Shown here piece by piece: positions 10,929-21,900 of a stretch of 64,000 nt of DNA (the stretch's first letter is position 1; each line of letters opens with the position of its first letter). Origin of the DNA: Bufo bufo (taxonomy: Eukaryota; Chordata; Amphibia; Anura; Bufonidae); the NCBI RefSeq assembly GCF_905171765.1, contig NC_053391.1, positions 262,587,918-262,651,917 of the forward strand, given 5' to 3'. Both the position numbers and the translations under genes were made by a program. The notes under the pieces are model-generated. The model was given only the letters and a program-made list of their open reading frames with translations, did not search any database and was not told the origin of the DNA.

Positions 10929-13563
10929 TCACTGATACTTCGCTGGCCGTGCTGTGCAGCATAGCGGCCAGCGAAGTATTGGCTTTATAAGACGCACGGC
11001 CATTTTCCCCCCACTTTTGGGGGGGAAAAAGTGCGTCTTATAAAGCGAAAAATACGGTACATAGCCAAGATTAACTGGAAAAAAGAAAGAATTTGCCGCA
11101 AAAGAATTAGCTCTTAAGAAAAGGGTCCAGAGCTTACAGGGAGACTTAGTCAAAAATATAGGAGCTACTGTACAATCACAGTTTGAAGAGGCAAGACTGG
11201 GGTATAAAAATTTTTACTTAAAAAAGCACAACATAGAGTTCTCTTTACAGGAGCTAAATATTTCTCGCAGGCAGGGAAACCAGGAAACCTTTTGTCATCT
11301 TTGATCCAAAACAAAAATAAATTAATAGAATAAAAAATATCAAATTGGGAAACGGAAAGATTATCACATGCCCGGAGGAGATCGAGAGAGAGTTTGTAAA
11401 GCAGTATAAAACCCTAAACACTAATAATAAAAACCAACAGGATGGAGACATTGAAAAGTTCTTGGAGAATATTAACCTCCCTGAACTAACAGAGCCGGAG
11501 AGTAAAATATTAAACTAAAAAAACTAAAAGGAACTGTTCGAGGTTGTCAGGACCATTCGGGGAAATTCTTCCCCAAGGACTGACGGGCTCCCGTTTGAAA
11601 TTTACCGCCAATACGGGGACACAATCCTACCAATGCTACTACAGGCCCTAAATAATGCATATGAGACAGGTGAGCTCCCTGCGTCCCTATCCGACGCAGT
11701 GATTGCTCTCATTCTAAAAAAGGATAAGGATGAGAGAGAGAGAGATCGGTGCGTACCGCCCGATCTCTCTCTTAAACACACACTATAAAATCTGTGCAAA
11801 AATATTCGCTAATAGACTAAAGGGAGTTATTGACAGGCTAATCCATCCAGATCAGACCGGATTTATACCCGAGACTAGTGCAATCTAGTATCGGTAGAGC
11901 TTTTTTGAAAAAGCAGGTTGAGCAGGGGGGTGGTTCCCACTCCATCCTGTCATTAGATGCTGAAAAGGCGTTAGATAGGGTGGAGTGGGAATATCTCTGG
12001 AAGGTAATGTATAGGATGAATATGGGCAAATTTTTCATTAAATGGGTCCAGATCCTATACAATCACCCCAAAGCTAAAATCAATATTAATGGAGTATGGT
12101 CTGAACAAATAGAGCTGCATAGAGGAACAAGACAGGGATGTCCCCTTTCTCCTTTATTGTTTGCATTATTCATAGAACCATTGGCAGCTAAAATTAGATC
12201 GGATGAGGGGATCTCTGGTCAACTTCAGTGATATCTCGGGATATAAAGTCAACTGGGCAAAGTCAGTATTGTTACCACTTGACCAGGAAAAACTGCCGAA
12301 CCCCTCGGGAATAAGGGTATTAAAAACTACGGAATCTATGGAATACTTGGGCCAAAAGCTGAGTGCAAGCATATTAGATTTTGTGAGATTGAATGTTACT
12401 CCCCTGTTGACTAGATGCAAAAGTAAAATCGGCATCTGGCAGAAGCTACCAACGGGCCATGCGGATAGAATTGCCTTAATAAAAATGGTTTTGCTTCCCC
12501 AGATTTTGTATATTCTGGCGGCCTGTCCAGTTTGGATAGAGGACCGTTTCTTTAACCATTTGGAACGATTGTTGAATGACTTAATCTGGGGGAAGAAAAA
12601 GGGTAAAACTCAAACAAAAATATCTCTGGTTAGCGGAAAAGGATGGAGGACTATCGGTTCCTTTTTTTCAGGGATATTACTTAGCCTCCCAAGTGCAGTG
12701 GATAAAGTCAGGGGGAAACCACATAAAAGATTACTTGGAACGGGGCTTCAGCGGCCCAAAATTTTGAATATTCAGCATACTGGAGACGGGATTCATCAAA
12801 AATAAAGGGAAAAAATGACCAATATGCCGAATGGTGGATCTTTCTTGGGGCAAGATAAAAAAAATATTAGGAATCTCGAACACTTCATACTTTTCACCTT
12901 TGTGGTGTAATAGTAACATTGTAGAATTTCAATTAATCCCAGATTATAAATACTGGGTAAATAATGGTATTATATATGTATCACAGTTAGTAAAGAATGG
13001 GACAATAAGAGCACAAACAGAATTATGTCCTGGTAAAAATATAGACTTAATTAGTCAATACCGCTAATAATCGTCAATTAAAACACGCATTTGATGCTAC
13101 ACAAAATAGGGAATATTTTATCAAAACAAAGCACGAATTTATAGATTTCTGTCACCAACACATGACAACACGGGTGACCGTTTCTCAAGTCTACAGGATA
13201 ATAAGGAAGGGAATGGGGAAAATACTAAAATTTAAAAGTGAGGAAAAATGGGTAAAGGATATAGGTTTAAACACAATTGAATGGGGGAACAAATACAAAA
13301 ATATAAAAAAAAATAAAAAAAATTCTAGTAATTTTAGGATTATCTGTTTCAATATTATTTACAGAATATACCTGACCCCAATATTGCTAAGTAAGATTTA
13401 TAAGGAACGAGAACCAAAATGTTGGAGATGCAGTGAAGAGTCTGCCAACTATATTCACATGATATGGACCTGTTCAAGTATGCAACTTTATTGGCGAGAG
13501 GTTTTGGGATTTCTAAGTGCAGAGTCTTTAACCCCTTAGGGACACAGCCTTATTTCACCTTAA

Positions 13564-16500
13564 CCCCTTAAGGACTCAGCCCTATTTCACCTTAAGGACT
13601 TGGCCATTTTTTGCAAATCTGACCAGTGTCACTTTAAGGGCTCATAACTTTAAAACGCTTTGACTTATCCAGGCCGTTCTGAGATTGTTTTTTCGTCACA
13701 TATTGTACTTCATGACACTGCTAAAATTGGGTCAAAAAAGTTAATTTTTTTTGCATAAAAAAATACCATATTTACCAAAAATTTTGAAAAATTTGCAAAT
13801 TTCAAAGTTTCAGTTTCTCTACTTCTGTAATACATAGTAATACCCCCAAAAATTGTGATGACTTTACATTCCCCATATGTCTACTTCATGTTTGTAGCAT
13901 TTTGGGAATGATATTTAATTTTTTGGGTTTGTTACAAGGCTTAGAAGTTCAGAAGCAAATCTTGAAATTTTTCTGAAATTTACAAAAACCCAATTTTTAG
14001 GGACCACTACAGGTCTGAAGTCACTTTGCGAGGCTTACATAATAGAAACCGCCCAAAAATGACCCTATTCTATAAACTACACCCCTGAAGGTATTCAAAA
14101 CTGATTTTACAAACTTTGTTAACCCTTTAGGTGTTGCACAAGAGTTATTGGCAAATGGGGATGAAATTTGAGAATTTCATTTTTTTGCCTAATTTTCCAT
14201 TTTAACCCATTTTTTCCACTAACAAAGCAAGGGTTAACAGCCAAACAAGACTGTATCTTTATTGCCCTGACTCTGCCGTTTACAGAAACACTCCATATAT
14301 GGCCGTAAACTACTGTACGGCCACACAGCGGGGCGTAGAGTGAAAGGTGCGCAGTTTGGTTTTTGGAAGCCAGATTTTGCTGGACTGGTTTTTTGACGCC
14401 ATGTCCCATTTGAAGCCCCCCTGATGCACCCCTACAGTAGAAACTTTATAAAAGTGACCCCATCTAAGAAACTACACCCCTCAAGGTATTCAAAACTGAT
14501 TTTACAAACTTTGTTAACCCTTTAGGTGTTGCACAAGATTTAATGGAAAATAGAGATACAATTTCAAAATTTCACTTTTTTGGCAGATTTTCCATTTTAA
14601 TTTTTTTTTTTCCAGTTACAAAGCAAGGGTTAACAGCCAAACAAAACTCATTATTTATGGCCCTGATTCTGTAGTTTACAGAAACACCCCATATGTGGTC
14701 GTAAACCGCTGTACGGGCACACGGCAGGGCGCAGAAGGAAAGGAATGCCATACGGTTTTTGGAAGGCAGATTTTGCTGGACTGGTTTTTTTGACACCATG
14801 TCCCATTTGAAGCCCCCCTGATGCACCCCTAGAGAGAAACTCCAAAAAAGTGACCCCATTTTAGAAACTACGGGATAGGGTGGCAGTTTTGTTGGTACTA
14901 GTTTAGGGTACATATGATTTTTGGTTGCTCTATATTACACTTTTTTGTGCAGCAAGGTAACAAGAAATAGATTTTTTGGCACGTTTTTATTTTTTGTCAT
15001 TTACAACATTCATCTCACAGGTTAGATCATGTGGTAATTTTATAGAGCAGGTTGTCACGGACGTGGCGATACCTAATATGTATACAATTTTTTTATTTAT
15101 GTAAGTTTTACACAATGATTTTATTTTTAAAACAAAAAAAATGTTTTAGTGTCTCCATAGTCTAAGAGCCATAGTTTTTTCAGTTTTTGGGCGATTATCT
15201 TAAGTAGGGTCTCATTTTTTGCGGGATGAGATGACGGAGTGCACTATTTTGGAGTGCATATGACTTTTTGATCGCTTGCTATTACACTTTTTGTGACGTA
15301 AGATGACAAAAAATTGCTTTTTTTACACCGTTTTTTTTTTTTTTACAGTGGTCATCTGAGGGGTTAGGTCATGTGATATTTTTATAGAGCCGGTCGATAC
15401 GGACGCGTCGATACCTAATATGTATACTTTTTATTTTGTTTATTTAAGTTTTACACAATGATTTCATTTTTGAAACAAAAAAAATCATGTTTTAGTGTTT
15501 CCTTAGTCTAAGAGCCATAGTTTTTTCAGTTTTTGGGCGATCATCTTGGGTAGGGCATGATTTTTGCGGGATGAGATGACGGTTTGATTGGTACTATTTT
15601 GGCGTACATGCGACTTTTTTGATCACTTTTATTACCTTTTTTGGGAAGTAAGGTGGGCAAAATTTCAATTTTCTCATAGTTTTTATTTTTTTATTTTTAT
15701 GGCGTTCACCGTTCAGGTAAAGTAACATGACCGTTTTATAGATCAGGTCGTTACGGACGCGGCGATACCAAACATGTGTAGGGAATTTTCTTTTTTTCAT
15801 TTTTAATCAGTGATAAATGTGTTTTTTGATTTTTACTTTTTTTTTCACTTTTTTTCACTTTTTTTTTACCCAGACCCACTTGGTTCTTGAAGATCCAGTG
15901 GGTCTGATGTCTGTATAATACAGTACAGTACAATATATATTGTACTGTACTGTATTTTACTTACACTTTGTCTGAACAGATCTCTGCCTTTAGCACAGAT
16001 CTGTTCAGCACCATGGACAGCAGGATGCCTGAGACGGCGTCCTGTTGCCATGGGAACCTTCCCCGTCTGCTCAGTAGTTGTCAGAACTTCGCAGACGGGG
16101 AAGGGTAAGGACGGGGCTGTCGGGGGGCTGTCTGGGGGCTCTCTCCCTCTCCATCGGGGGGCTGCAAAGGCACAGCAGTCCCCCGATGGGAGAGGGAAGG
16201 AGCTCCCTCTTACTGTTAACTTTTTCCATACAGCGGTCCGTACGGACCGCTGTATGGAAAGGGTTAAACGGCTGACATCGCATCACCGATGTCAGCCGTT
16301 TATACCAGGGTGTCAGAAATGTGCTGGCACCCTGGTATACCCACTGTACACCAACGATTATTCAAGGGGAGGCGGGCGGGGGATAGCGATCCCGCCTGCC
16401 GCACCGCCCGCCTCCCGCACCTCCTGCGACATCCCCCCTGCACCACCCACCCACATAATATCATTCAGGGGTGCAGGGGGGGTTAATAAAACATTTTTTC

Positions 16501-16803
16501 TGGCATTTTCAAGTTTGATCCCCGCGGTCAGAGACCGCGGGGATCAGAATCGTCTAAAAGCGCAGCAAACCGCAGGTCTGAATTGACCTGCGGTTTGCTG
16601 CGATCGCCGATACGGGGGGGTCACATGACCCCCCCCCCGGCATTGTGACAGGATGCCGGCTGAATGATTTCAGCCGGCATCCCGTTCGGATTAACCCCCG
16701 GGGCACCGCAATCTTATTTTAAACTCATGAGGTACCGGTACGTCATGGGTCCTTAAGGACTCGGGAACCATGCCGTACCGGTACGTCATGGGTCCTTAAG
16801 GGG
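13564..16803 (+). mobile_element. Non-coding TTAA-flanked element, 3240 bp
   Basis: It begins TTAA then CCCCTTAAGGAC and ends CTTAAGGGG then TTAA (13560-13563 and 16804-16807). TTAA duplications are used by the piggyBac and Kolobok superfamilies. No transposase is present. It is AT-rich with internal near-repeats: blocks at 14130-14450 and 14530-14870 are similar, as are 15060-15240 and 15380-15580. The last 650 bp are a chain of hairpins. A 28-bp scrap of the same end precedes it (13532-13559, also bounded by TTAA). It sits at the 3' end of LINE-1b. Confidence 0.72.
16140..16775. repeat. Chain of consecutive hairpins in the TTAA element
   Basis: At least eight separate inverted repeats lie one after another. 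Examples are TTTCCATACAGCGGTCCGTA with its complement (16223-16261), TACCAGGGTG...CACCCTGGTA (16301-16340), GATCCCCGCGGTC...GACCGCGGGGATC (16517-16547), GCGCAGCAAACCGCAGGTC with its complement (16559-16602) and GGATGCCGGCTGA...TCAGCCGGCATCC (16651-16683). Each is short-looped and near perfect. Confidence 0.85.
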
Positions 16804-17514
16804 TTAAGGACCAGGCCATTTTTTGCAAATCTGACCAGTGTCACTTTAAGTGCTGATAACTTTAAAACGCTTTGACTTATCCAGGGCATTCTGAGACAGT
16901 TTTTTCGTCACATATTGTACTTTATGACACTGGTAAAATAAAGTCAAAAAAAATTATTTTTATTTATAAAAAAATACCAAATTTACCACAAAGTTTCAAT
17001 TTCTCTACTTCTATAATACATAGTAATACCTACAAAAATAGTTATTACTTTACATTCCCCATATGTCTACTTCATTTTTGGATCAATTTGGGAATGATAT
17101 TTTATTTTTGGGGGATGTTACAAGGCTTAGAAGTTTAGAAGCAAATCTTGAAATTTTTCAGAAATGTTCAAAAACCCACTTTTTAGGGACCAGTTCAGGT
17201 CTGAAGTCACTTTGTGAGGCTTACATAATAGAAACCACCCAAAAATAATAAAAACCACCCCATTCTAGAAACTACACCCCTCAAGGTATTCAAAACTGAT
17301 TTTACAAACGTCGTTAACTCTTTAGGTGTTGCACAAGAGTTAATGGCAAATGGTGATAAAATTTCAGAATTTTGATTTTTGGCTAAATTTTCCATTTTAA
17401 TCCATTTTTTCTAGTAACAAAGCAAGGGTTAACAGCCAAACAAAATGCTATATTTATTGCCCCGATTCTGTAGTTTGCAGAAACACCCCATATGTGGCCG
17501 TAAACTACTGTATA
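16804..17514 (+). mobile_element. Second, truncated copy of the TTAA element
   Basis: It begins directly at the TTAA ending the previous copy and follows its first 950 bp closely (GGACCAGGCCATTTTTTGCA, then similar blocks), with some internal shortening, before breaking off at about 17514. It has no coding content. The two copies are head to tail. Confidence 0.7.
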
Positions 17515-18784
17515 AGGTTGGATAGATAGAAGATGATCCGAGTTAAAAGTAATACGGAAGTGAATAGGGAGCTTGTGAAACCCCCTAAAATAGCGTAGAC
17601 TATGCACTAGATCTGTACGTTTCTGTCTGTTTAATGTGATATAATTCTTTTTATTTGCAATGTTGGCAGATTGTGCATTGTTGTACTCGGACTCAGTACT
17701 GTTAAACTTTATTCCAATTTTGTATTGTAAGAAAAAACTAAAAATAGGAGGGAAAAGCGGGGGTAGAAGGGAGAAAAAGGAAAAGGGTGTTTAAGTGATT
17801 AGTTGAAGGAAAAAAAGAAAGGAATAGGAGGAGAATAGAGGTAGAAGAACAAGTGGTGAGGAATATGTAGATGTGACTTATTGGGGAAACAATAAGTGGT
17901 AGGAATGCCAAGTCACAACTGAAGAAGGTACTATAAGTGTAGGTTTGCGAAAGTGATCAGAAAAAAGGCAAAGAGTGCATCTCACATCAAAGATGCGAGT
18001 CCCTATGTGGAGGTGGGTTTTCAAGGGCGGAGCTGCCCCATCCGGACAAAGAGAAACCCTATAAGATTATCTTCTAAACAGACTGTAGACATCACCAGTA
18101 TCAAACTCTGAACATTCAATATGTTAGATTTCACAAGCCCCGGGGCCCCCAGATAAGTGCCCATGAGACCCACACAGGGTCGATACCAGTATTATTAAAT
18201 CCACTACAACGCCCATGAGGGTCTGCCGTCCGGGCACCCCCCACCACCCCCGGGTCCCGAGGGATGTACCAACACCGGTGCCCCTTTATATGCTCCAAGT
18301 TACATGGTATCTTATCATCTGAATCTGGATGCAATATGCACTATATGGTTTATTATGGCCAAAAAGGGCAAAATGTTGTATCAGTTAACTGGAACCGTCT
18401 AACTTCAAAATATGGAACCACATAACATATCTCAGTGTTGCGCATCCTTTACTTTTGGACTAATATCTTTCCCGCAATGCTCCACCATCTAGGCACTCAA
18501 CCCCAAAATGAGAGATCAACCCCCAGAGGACAGACCAACGCGGGACTTTTCCATATGCGAGCTAATACTCAAGAGATGAAAACAAACTGTTCCCAACTGA
18601 GATACCGCCCCATGTATTTTCAGGGCCTAGTGTAAACTTCGGAACAAAGTATGGGGGGTGCGTCATAAACACTGCCCCTTTCAGGACCCAGTTAGCTGAG
18701 AGTCCCGAATACTTTAATCCCTGTGGGTACCACCCCACATGTCTCCTGAACCTTGGCCTCTAATGGTACAACGGGAATTTCGTC
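17515..18784. other. Unassigned, probably LINE-derived non-coding sequence
   Basis: No protein motif could be supported. The first 250 bp could be the tail of LINE-1b displaced by the TTAA elements. The remainder probably belongs to the 3' side of the minus-strand ORF1 that follows. This is weak inference. Confidence 0.3.
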
Positions 18785-20086
18785 ATGGTGTTCTAGGTTC
18801 ACTTTGCGGTAGGTCCATCATGGTGCCGTCTGGGAGAGAGGGCCAGTCCGTGATCTTCACTGGGGAAATGCCCACTGTTGTGGACAAAGCCGGTAGATCT
18901 CTGGGATGACAAAGAGTCACTGTTTGCCCATTTAAGCGCACCTGCAGGCGGAATGGAAACCCCCATGTATATTCCATTTTGTGCTGCTGCAAAGCAGATA
19001 GCAAGGGGCGTAGAGTTTTTCTTTTTGGCGCAAAAGATCAGACAAAATCTGTATAAGGGCGCCATTATATTATACTTGGCCTGCGTCTCTGGCTTTTTTC
19101 ATGATGTCTGCCTTTTGCTTGTAGTGATGTACCCAGCAGATAACATCTCTGACCCTTTCCCGGATCGGCGGACTTAGGCCCCAAAGCGCGGTGAGCTTTG
19201 TCTAGCTCTAAAGTAGTATCAGGAGAGGCCTCTAGGAGGCTGTTGAAGATACATTGAAGTGTACTGTTAAGTCTTTAGGAGGTCATAGATTCAGGGAGAC
19301 CCCTTACTCTAATGTTGTTTCGCCTTCCCCTGTTTTCTGCATCGTCCAGCATGTCTGCGAGGTAGTGCAGTTGGATAGTGTGGGAGTCCAAAATGGATTT
19401 CTGAGTGTCCTGTTTAGCAGCGACTACCGCCAAGGTCTCCTCCATCTCTGTTACTTTCGCCCCCATAGAGAGCATCTAGTTTTTAATGGTGTTAACCTCC
19501 GCCCTATAGACTTTTTCCAGCCTGGAGATGTAGGTTTCCATATCATCTTCGGTGGGGATGGACGATTTCTGCAAGTGGAGGACCCTTATCTCTGAGATGG
19601 TGGATGCCTCGTGTTGGGTAGTACTGTGGTGTTTCACCGCGGTAGGGTTGCTTGTAGGGGAGGTAGGGAGAGCCATGTGTGGTGTTAGGTGTCCATTGCA
19701 CCCCTGCGGGGCTCAGTGACGGGCATTCCCACTCTCCTTTCCACACGTCTAGGGTAATGGCGGCTTCACATGCTTCTGCTTTGAGGCCGCATGCTGGTGG
19801 TGCATGTCCCTGACAGGAGCTGTTCCCTTGTTACCTTAGTCCCCCGCTCAGTTGCACCTGGCTCCTCCATGTCTCAGTCTCGATCTGCAGGGTCTCAAAC
19901 GTCTGCTTCTGTGAGGTAGGAAGATTCAGGAGTCTCTGTAAGTTCGTCTTCTGAAGCTGCTCGAGAAGATGGCGCAGGAGGTGTACACTGCGCTCCTGTG
20001 CTGAGAAATCTCTCGATGCCTTGAAACAGAGGAGTCTCCAGCTGGCTAAGGGTGGTTTGGATGCTTTTCTTCTTTCTCACTACCAT
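18785..20086 (-). pseudogene. ORF1 protein of a third L1/Tx1 LINE (LINE-1c)
   Basis: The start is ATG 20086 (VVRKKKSIQTTLSQLETP). The chain continues over frame changes through a coiled coil, TEDDMETYISRLEKVYRAEV (about 19560-19500), and ends the coil with MLDDAENRGRRNNIRVRGLPE (about 19345-19285), the RRM entry typical of L1/Tx1 ORF1. Further left, DRAHRALGPK and the C-terminal domain with WGFPFRLQVRLNGQTVTL, PRDLPALS and WPSLPDGT are read in changing frames to about 18790. No ORF2 of this element was found in the window. Confidence 0.78.
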
Positions 20087-20192
20087 CTTGAGAGGTATGG
20101 TGGTGTCTTTGGGATGAATTAGGGCTCTTCAATAGTCCTGAGGCAGGAGCTGAAGTGTAGCATGTCTTCACTCCTCCATAGCCAAGCCACGC

Positions 20193-20300
20193 CCCCCATA
20201 CTCTTTTTTTATTATTGAGGTGTTCTGACATCCACTTTTTCAGTTTTCTTTTTGCTCTCTCTACATACTGTTTTTTACAGGGACACTGTACATTGGACAT
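20193..20300 (-). pseudogene. Penelope-like GIY-YIG endonuclease scrap
   Basis: A short stretch reading VQCPCKKQYVERAKRKLKKW then MSEHLNNKK. It matches the end of the GIY-YIG endonuclease of Penelope-like elements, where a Cys-x-Cys is followed by YVG-T-R-L and a catalytic-region EH. The Gly and Thr of that pattern have mutated. Only about 36 residues remain. It abuts the 5' side of LINE-1c. Confidence 0.55.
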
Positions 20301-20650
20301 TTACAAGAATATTCCCATACTTCAAGGACCTTGTGTATTCATCTCTGTGTAAACACGCATTTTATTTATAATAAGATTTTTTTAATTATTTTTTATGATT
20401 ACAGCATCTTTGATAATTGTTTCTATGTATTTCAGTAATAAATGTTTATATCTGCGTACGACTAGGTGAGGAGTGCCTGTCTATATAGATATACCGCATT
20501 AGCTGAATGATGGCAGACTTCACACTCATTTATGTTGCGATCCTACGCAATAAATCATAAACTGCCACCAGAAATTGGGCTAATGTTATCAGTCAGCTTA
20601 GGTACAGGGTCGTTGGCCTATTTGGGGCTGTGGGTAATAGAAAAGATGAA
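20301..20650. other. AT-rich spacer
   Basis: Low-complexity AT-rich sequence, possibly the 3' tail of the Penelope-like scrap. Nothing else was recognised. Confidence 0.3.
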
Positions 20651-20770
20651 AATTACTCTTACCAGTAATTGGATTTTCCAGTTAGCCTCCACAATGGCAC
20701 TTAACAGGAGGGTTACCGTGCCACCTCAGGGACAGGAAACAATGTGGGGACCAGTAATTAAAGGCCCCCT
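20651..20770. repeat. Left terminal repeat of DIRS-2
   Basis: It starts AATTACTCTTACCAGTAATT and contains GACAGGAAACAATGTGGGGAC. The complement of this region recurs at 57140-57235 in inverted orientation, with several mismatches. Confidence 0.75.
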
Positions 20771-20935
20771 CCAGTTTATAACCTAAATTTAGATGCCACA
20801 AAACATTTGCATTATAATATATGGAAGAAAGTGATGCAAATGAGCTCTTAACCTCTGCCTCTAATGCCACCAGATGTAAGGCAGCTATCCAAAAACAGTG
20901 GAACAAAATATCAGAAAGGGTGGGAATTCCAAGTG

Positions 20936-21030
20936 CTGTTGTGGAGGCTAGCTGAAGATCCAAACACTGGTAAGAGTAATTTTAATCTTTTTCATATGCT
21001 TCCCCAGTGACCCTTAACAGGAGGTTTTAC
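20936..21030. repeat. Internal complementary region of DIRS-2
   Basis: The left half (to about 20985) is the complement of the left terminus (ACTGGTAAGAGTAATTTT). The right half (TTTTTCATATGCTTCCCC...AACAGGAGG) is the complement of the right terminus at 57205-57255. This is the arrangement that DIRS elements use to template circular DNA. Confidence 0.72.
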
Positions 21031-21900
21031 AGAGAAAACCAATTAAATCAGGGTGACAGAACCTTACGGCCAAAAGACAAGTTTCTATTAGATAGTTCTT
21101 CAGACAGTACAAGCTTGACATGCTGTCTGATGTACTGGACCAAACAGCTGCCCGGCAAATCTGTTCTAAGCAAGCCGAAGCTCCTTCAGCCCATGAAGTA
21201 GGCACTGCTCTGGTAGAATGTGCTTTGAGACTGTCTGGAGGATATATGCCCTTTGTCTGGTAAAACAGCACGATAGCCACCCTAATCGAGTGTGTAATAG
21301 TTGTCTTGCTTTCAGCATGGCCTTTATTTTTGTTAAGATACTGAACAAAAAGATGATCTGACTTCTTCATTTCTCTAGTCTAAGTAATTCAATACACATC
21401 TTCGAACATCCAGATTATGAAACTAGACTTCTTCAGGAAAGCCAACCTGTGATCAGAACAAAGGGAGAGAAACGACAGTGAAGTTTACAGACACATTTGG
21501 TAAAAAGGAAAGAGAACACCTGGATCCACCCACTCTCCTTGCAGTGGTATTTGCAAGAAGAAAGTCAGTTTTTAGAGAAAGAAGCCTGAGAGGTGAGGAC
21601 TAAACTTAAGACCCAAGGTGGAACCACAGAATAGTAAGAAGGCTGAACACTTTTAGCTTGTTCGATAAAATGCTTGACCAAATCAAAGTCTGCAATTTTG
21701 ATTCCCATAAAAGCATTGAGGCTGAAGTCTGGTTGACTCTCAGTCCTTTATTGTAAAAAAATCCAATATTAGTATAATATTCCAGGAATTCCAGTAACCT
21801 GACGCAAAGTGTGGGAAGGCTATCCATGTTGTAAGGTAAATTTTGTAGGTTATCGGTTTTCTGCTTAGTCCTTTTTTTTATGGCCCATTCAGTTTCCAGG
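21031..21900 (-). pseudogene. Tyrosine recombinase remains of DIRS-2
   Basis: C-terminal catalytic segment of a DIRS recombinase. The HxxR box is readable as KAHSTRAVPTSWAEGA (about 21220-21175), followed by CLEQICRAAVWSS. This aligns closely with the intact recombinase of DIRS-1 (AHSTRALASSWAEKGC, IEQICRAATWSS). The nucleophilic Tyr region is out of frame. Upstream codons to about 21900 are degenerate, with stops. Confidence 0.72.

Larger units (their letters stand above)
9376..11057. mobile_element. Fold-back DNA element, ends CCGTATTTTTCGC, 1682 bp
   Basis: The terminal inverted repeats CCGTATTTTTCGCTTTATAA (9376 on) and its exact complement (to 11057) are followed inward by GACGCAC motifs. 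The host LINE reading frame is restored if the element and one TA are removed, so the duplication is TA, although the palindromic GTAC context also allows up to four bases. A TA duplication would fit Tc1/mariner-related transposases. The inside is non-coding: a minisatellite, a 511-bp palindrome and a further 46-bp hairpin at 10934-10979. The superfamily is uncertain. Confidence 0.8.
8532..13539 (+). pseudogene. ORF2 (endonuclease-RT) of LINE-1b, split by insertion
   Basis: ORF2 starts at ATG 8532. Endonuclease motifs are TWNIRGMAE, CLLET, ILVIGDFNDVMD (8892-8925), SRIDLALA and ISDHFPIV (9165-9190). A fold-back element interrupts it at 9376-11057; the reading resumes at 11060. RT motifs include [24 protein letters not shown] and RGTRQGCPLSPLLF (12121-12160). 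The YADD motif is missing: the text passes from AAKIRSDEG straight to VNFSDISGYKVNW, so a deletion at about 12203-12220 removed the active site. The C-terminal domain ends with a zinc-knuckle-like CWRCSEES...H...C at 13420-13475. A TTAA element lies at the end. Several stops and frame changes mark it as dead. Confidence 0.87.

Noticed and set aside
16050..16586. 178-codon frame
   Set aside because: It runs through the hairpin chain of a TTAA element; peptide composition follows the palindromes and there is no domain.
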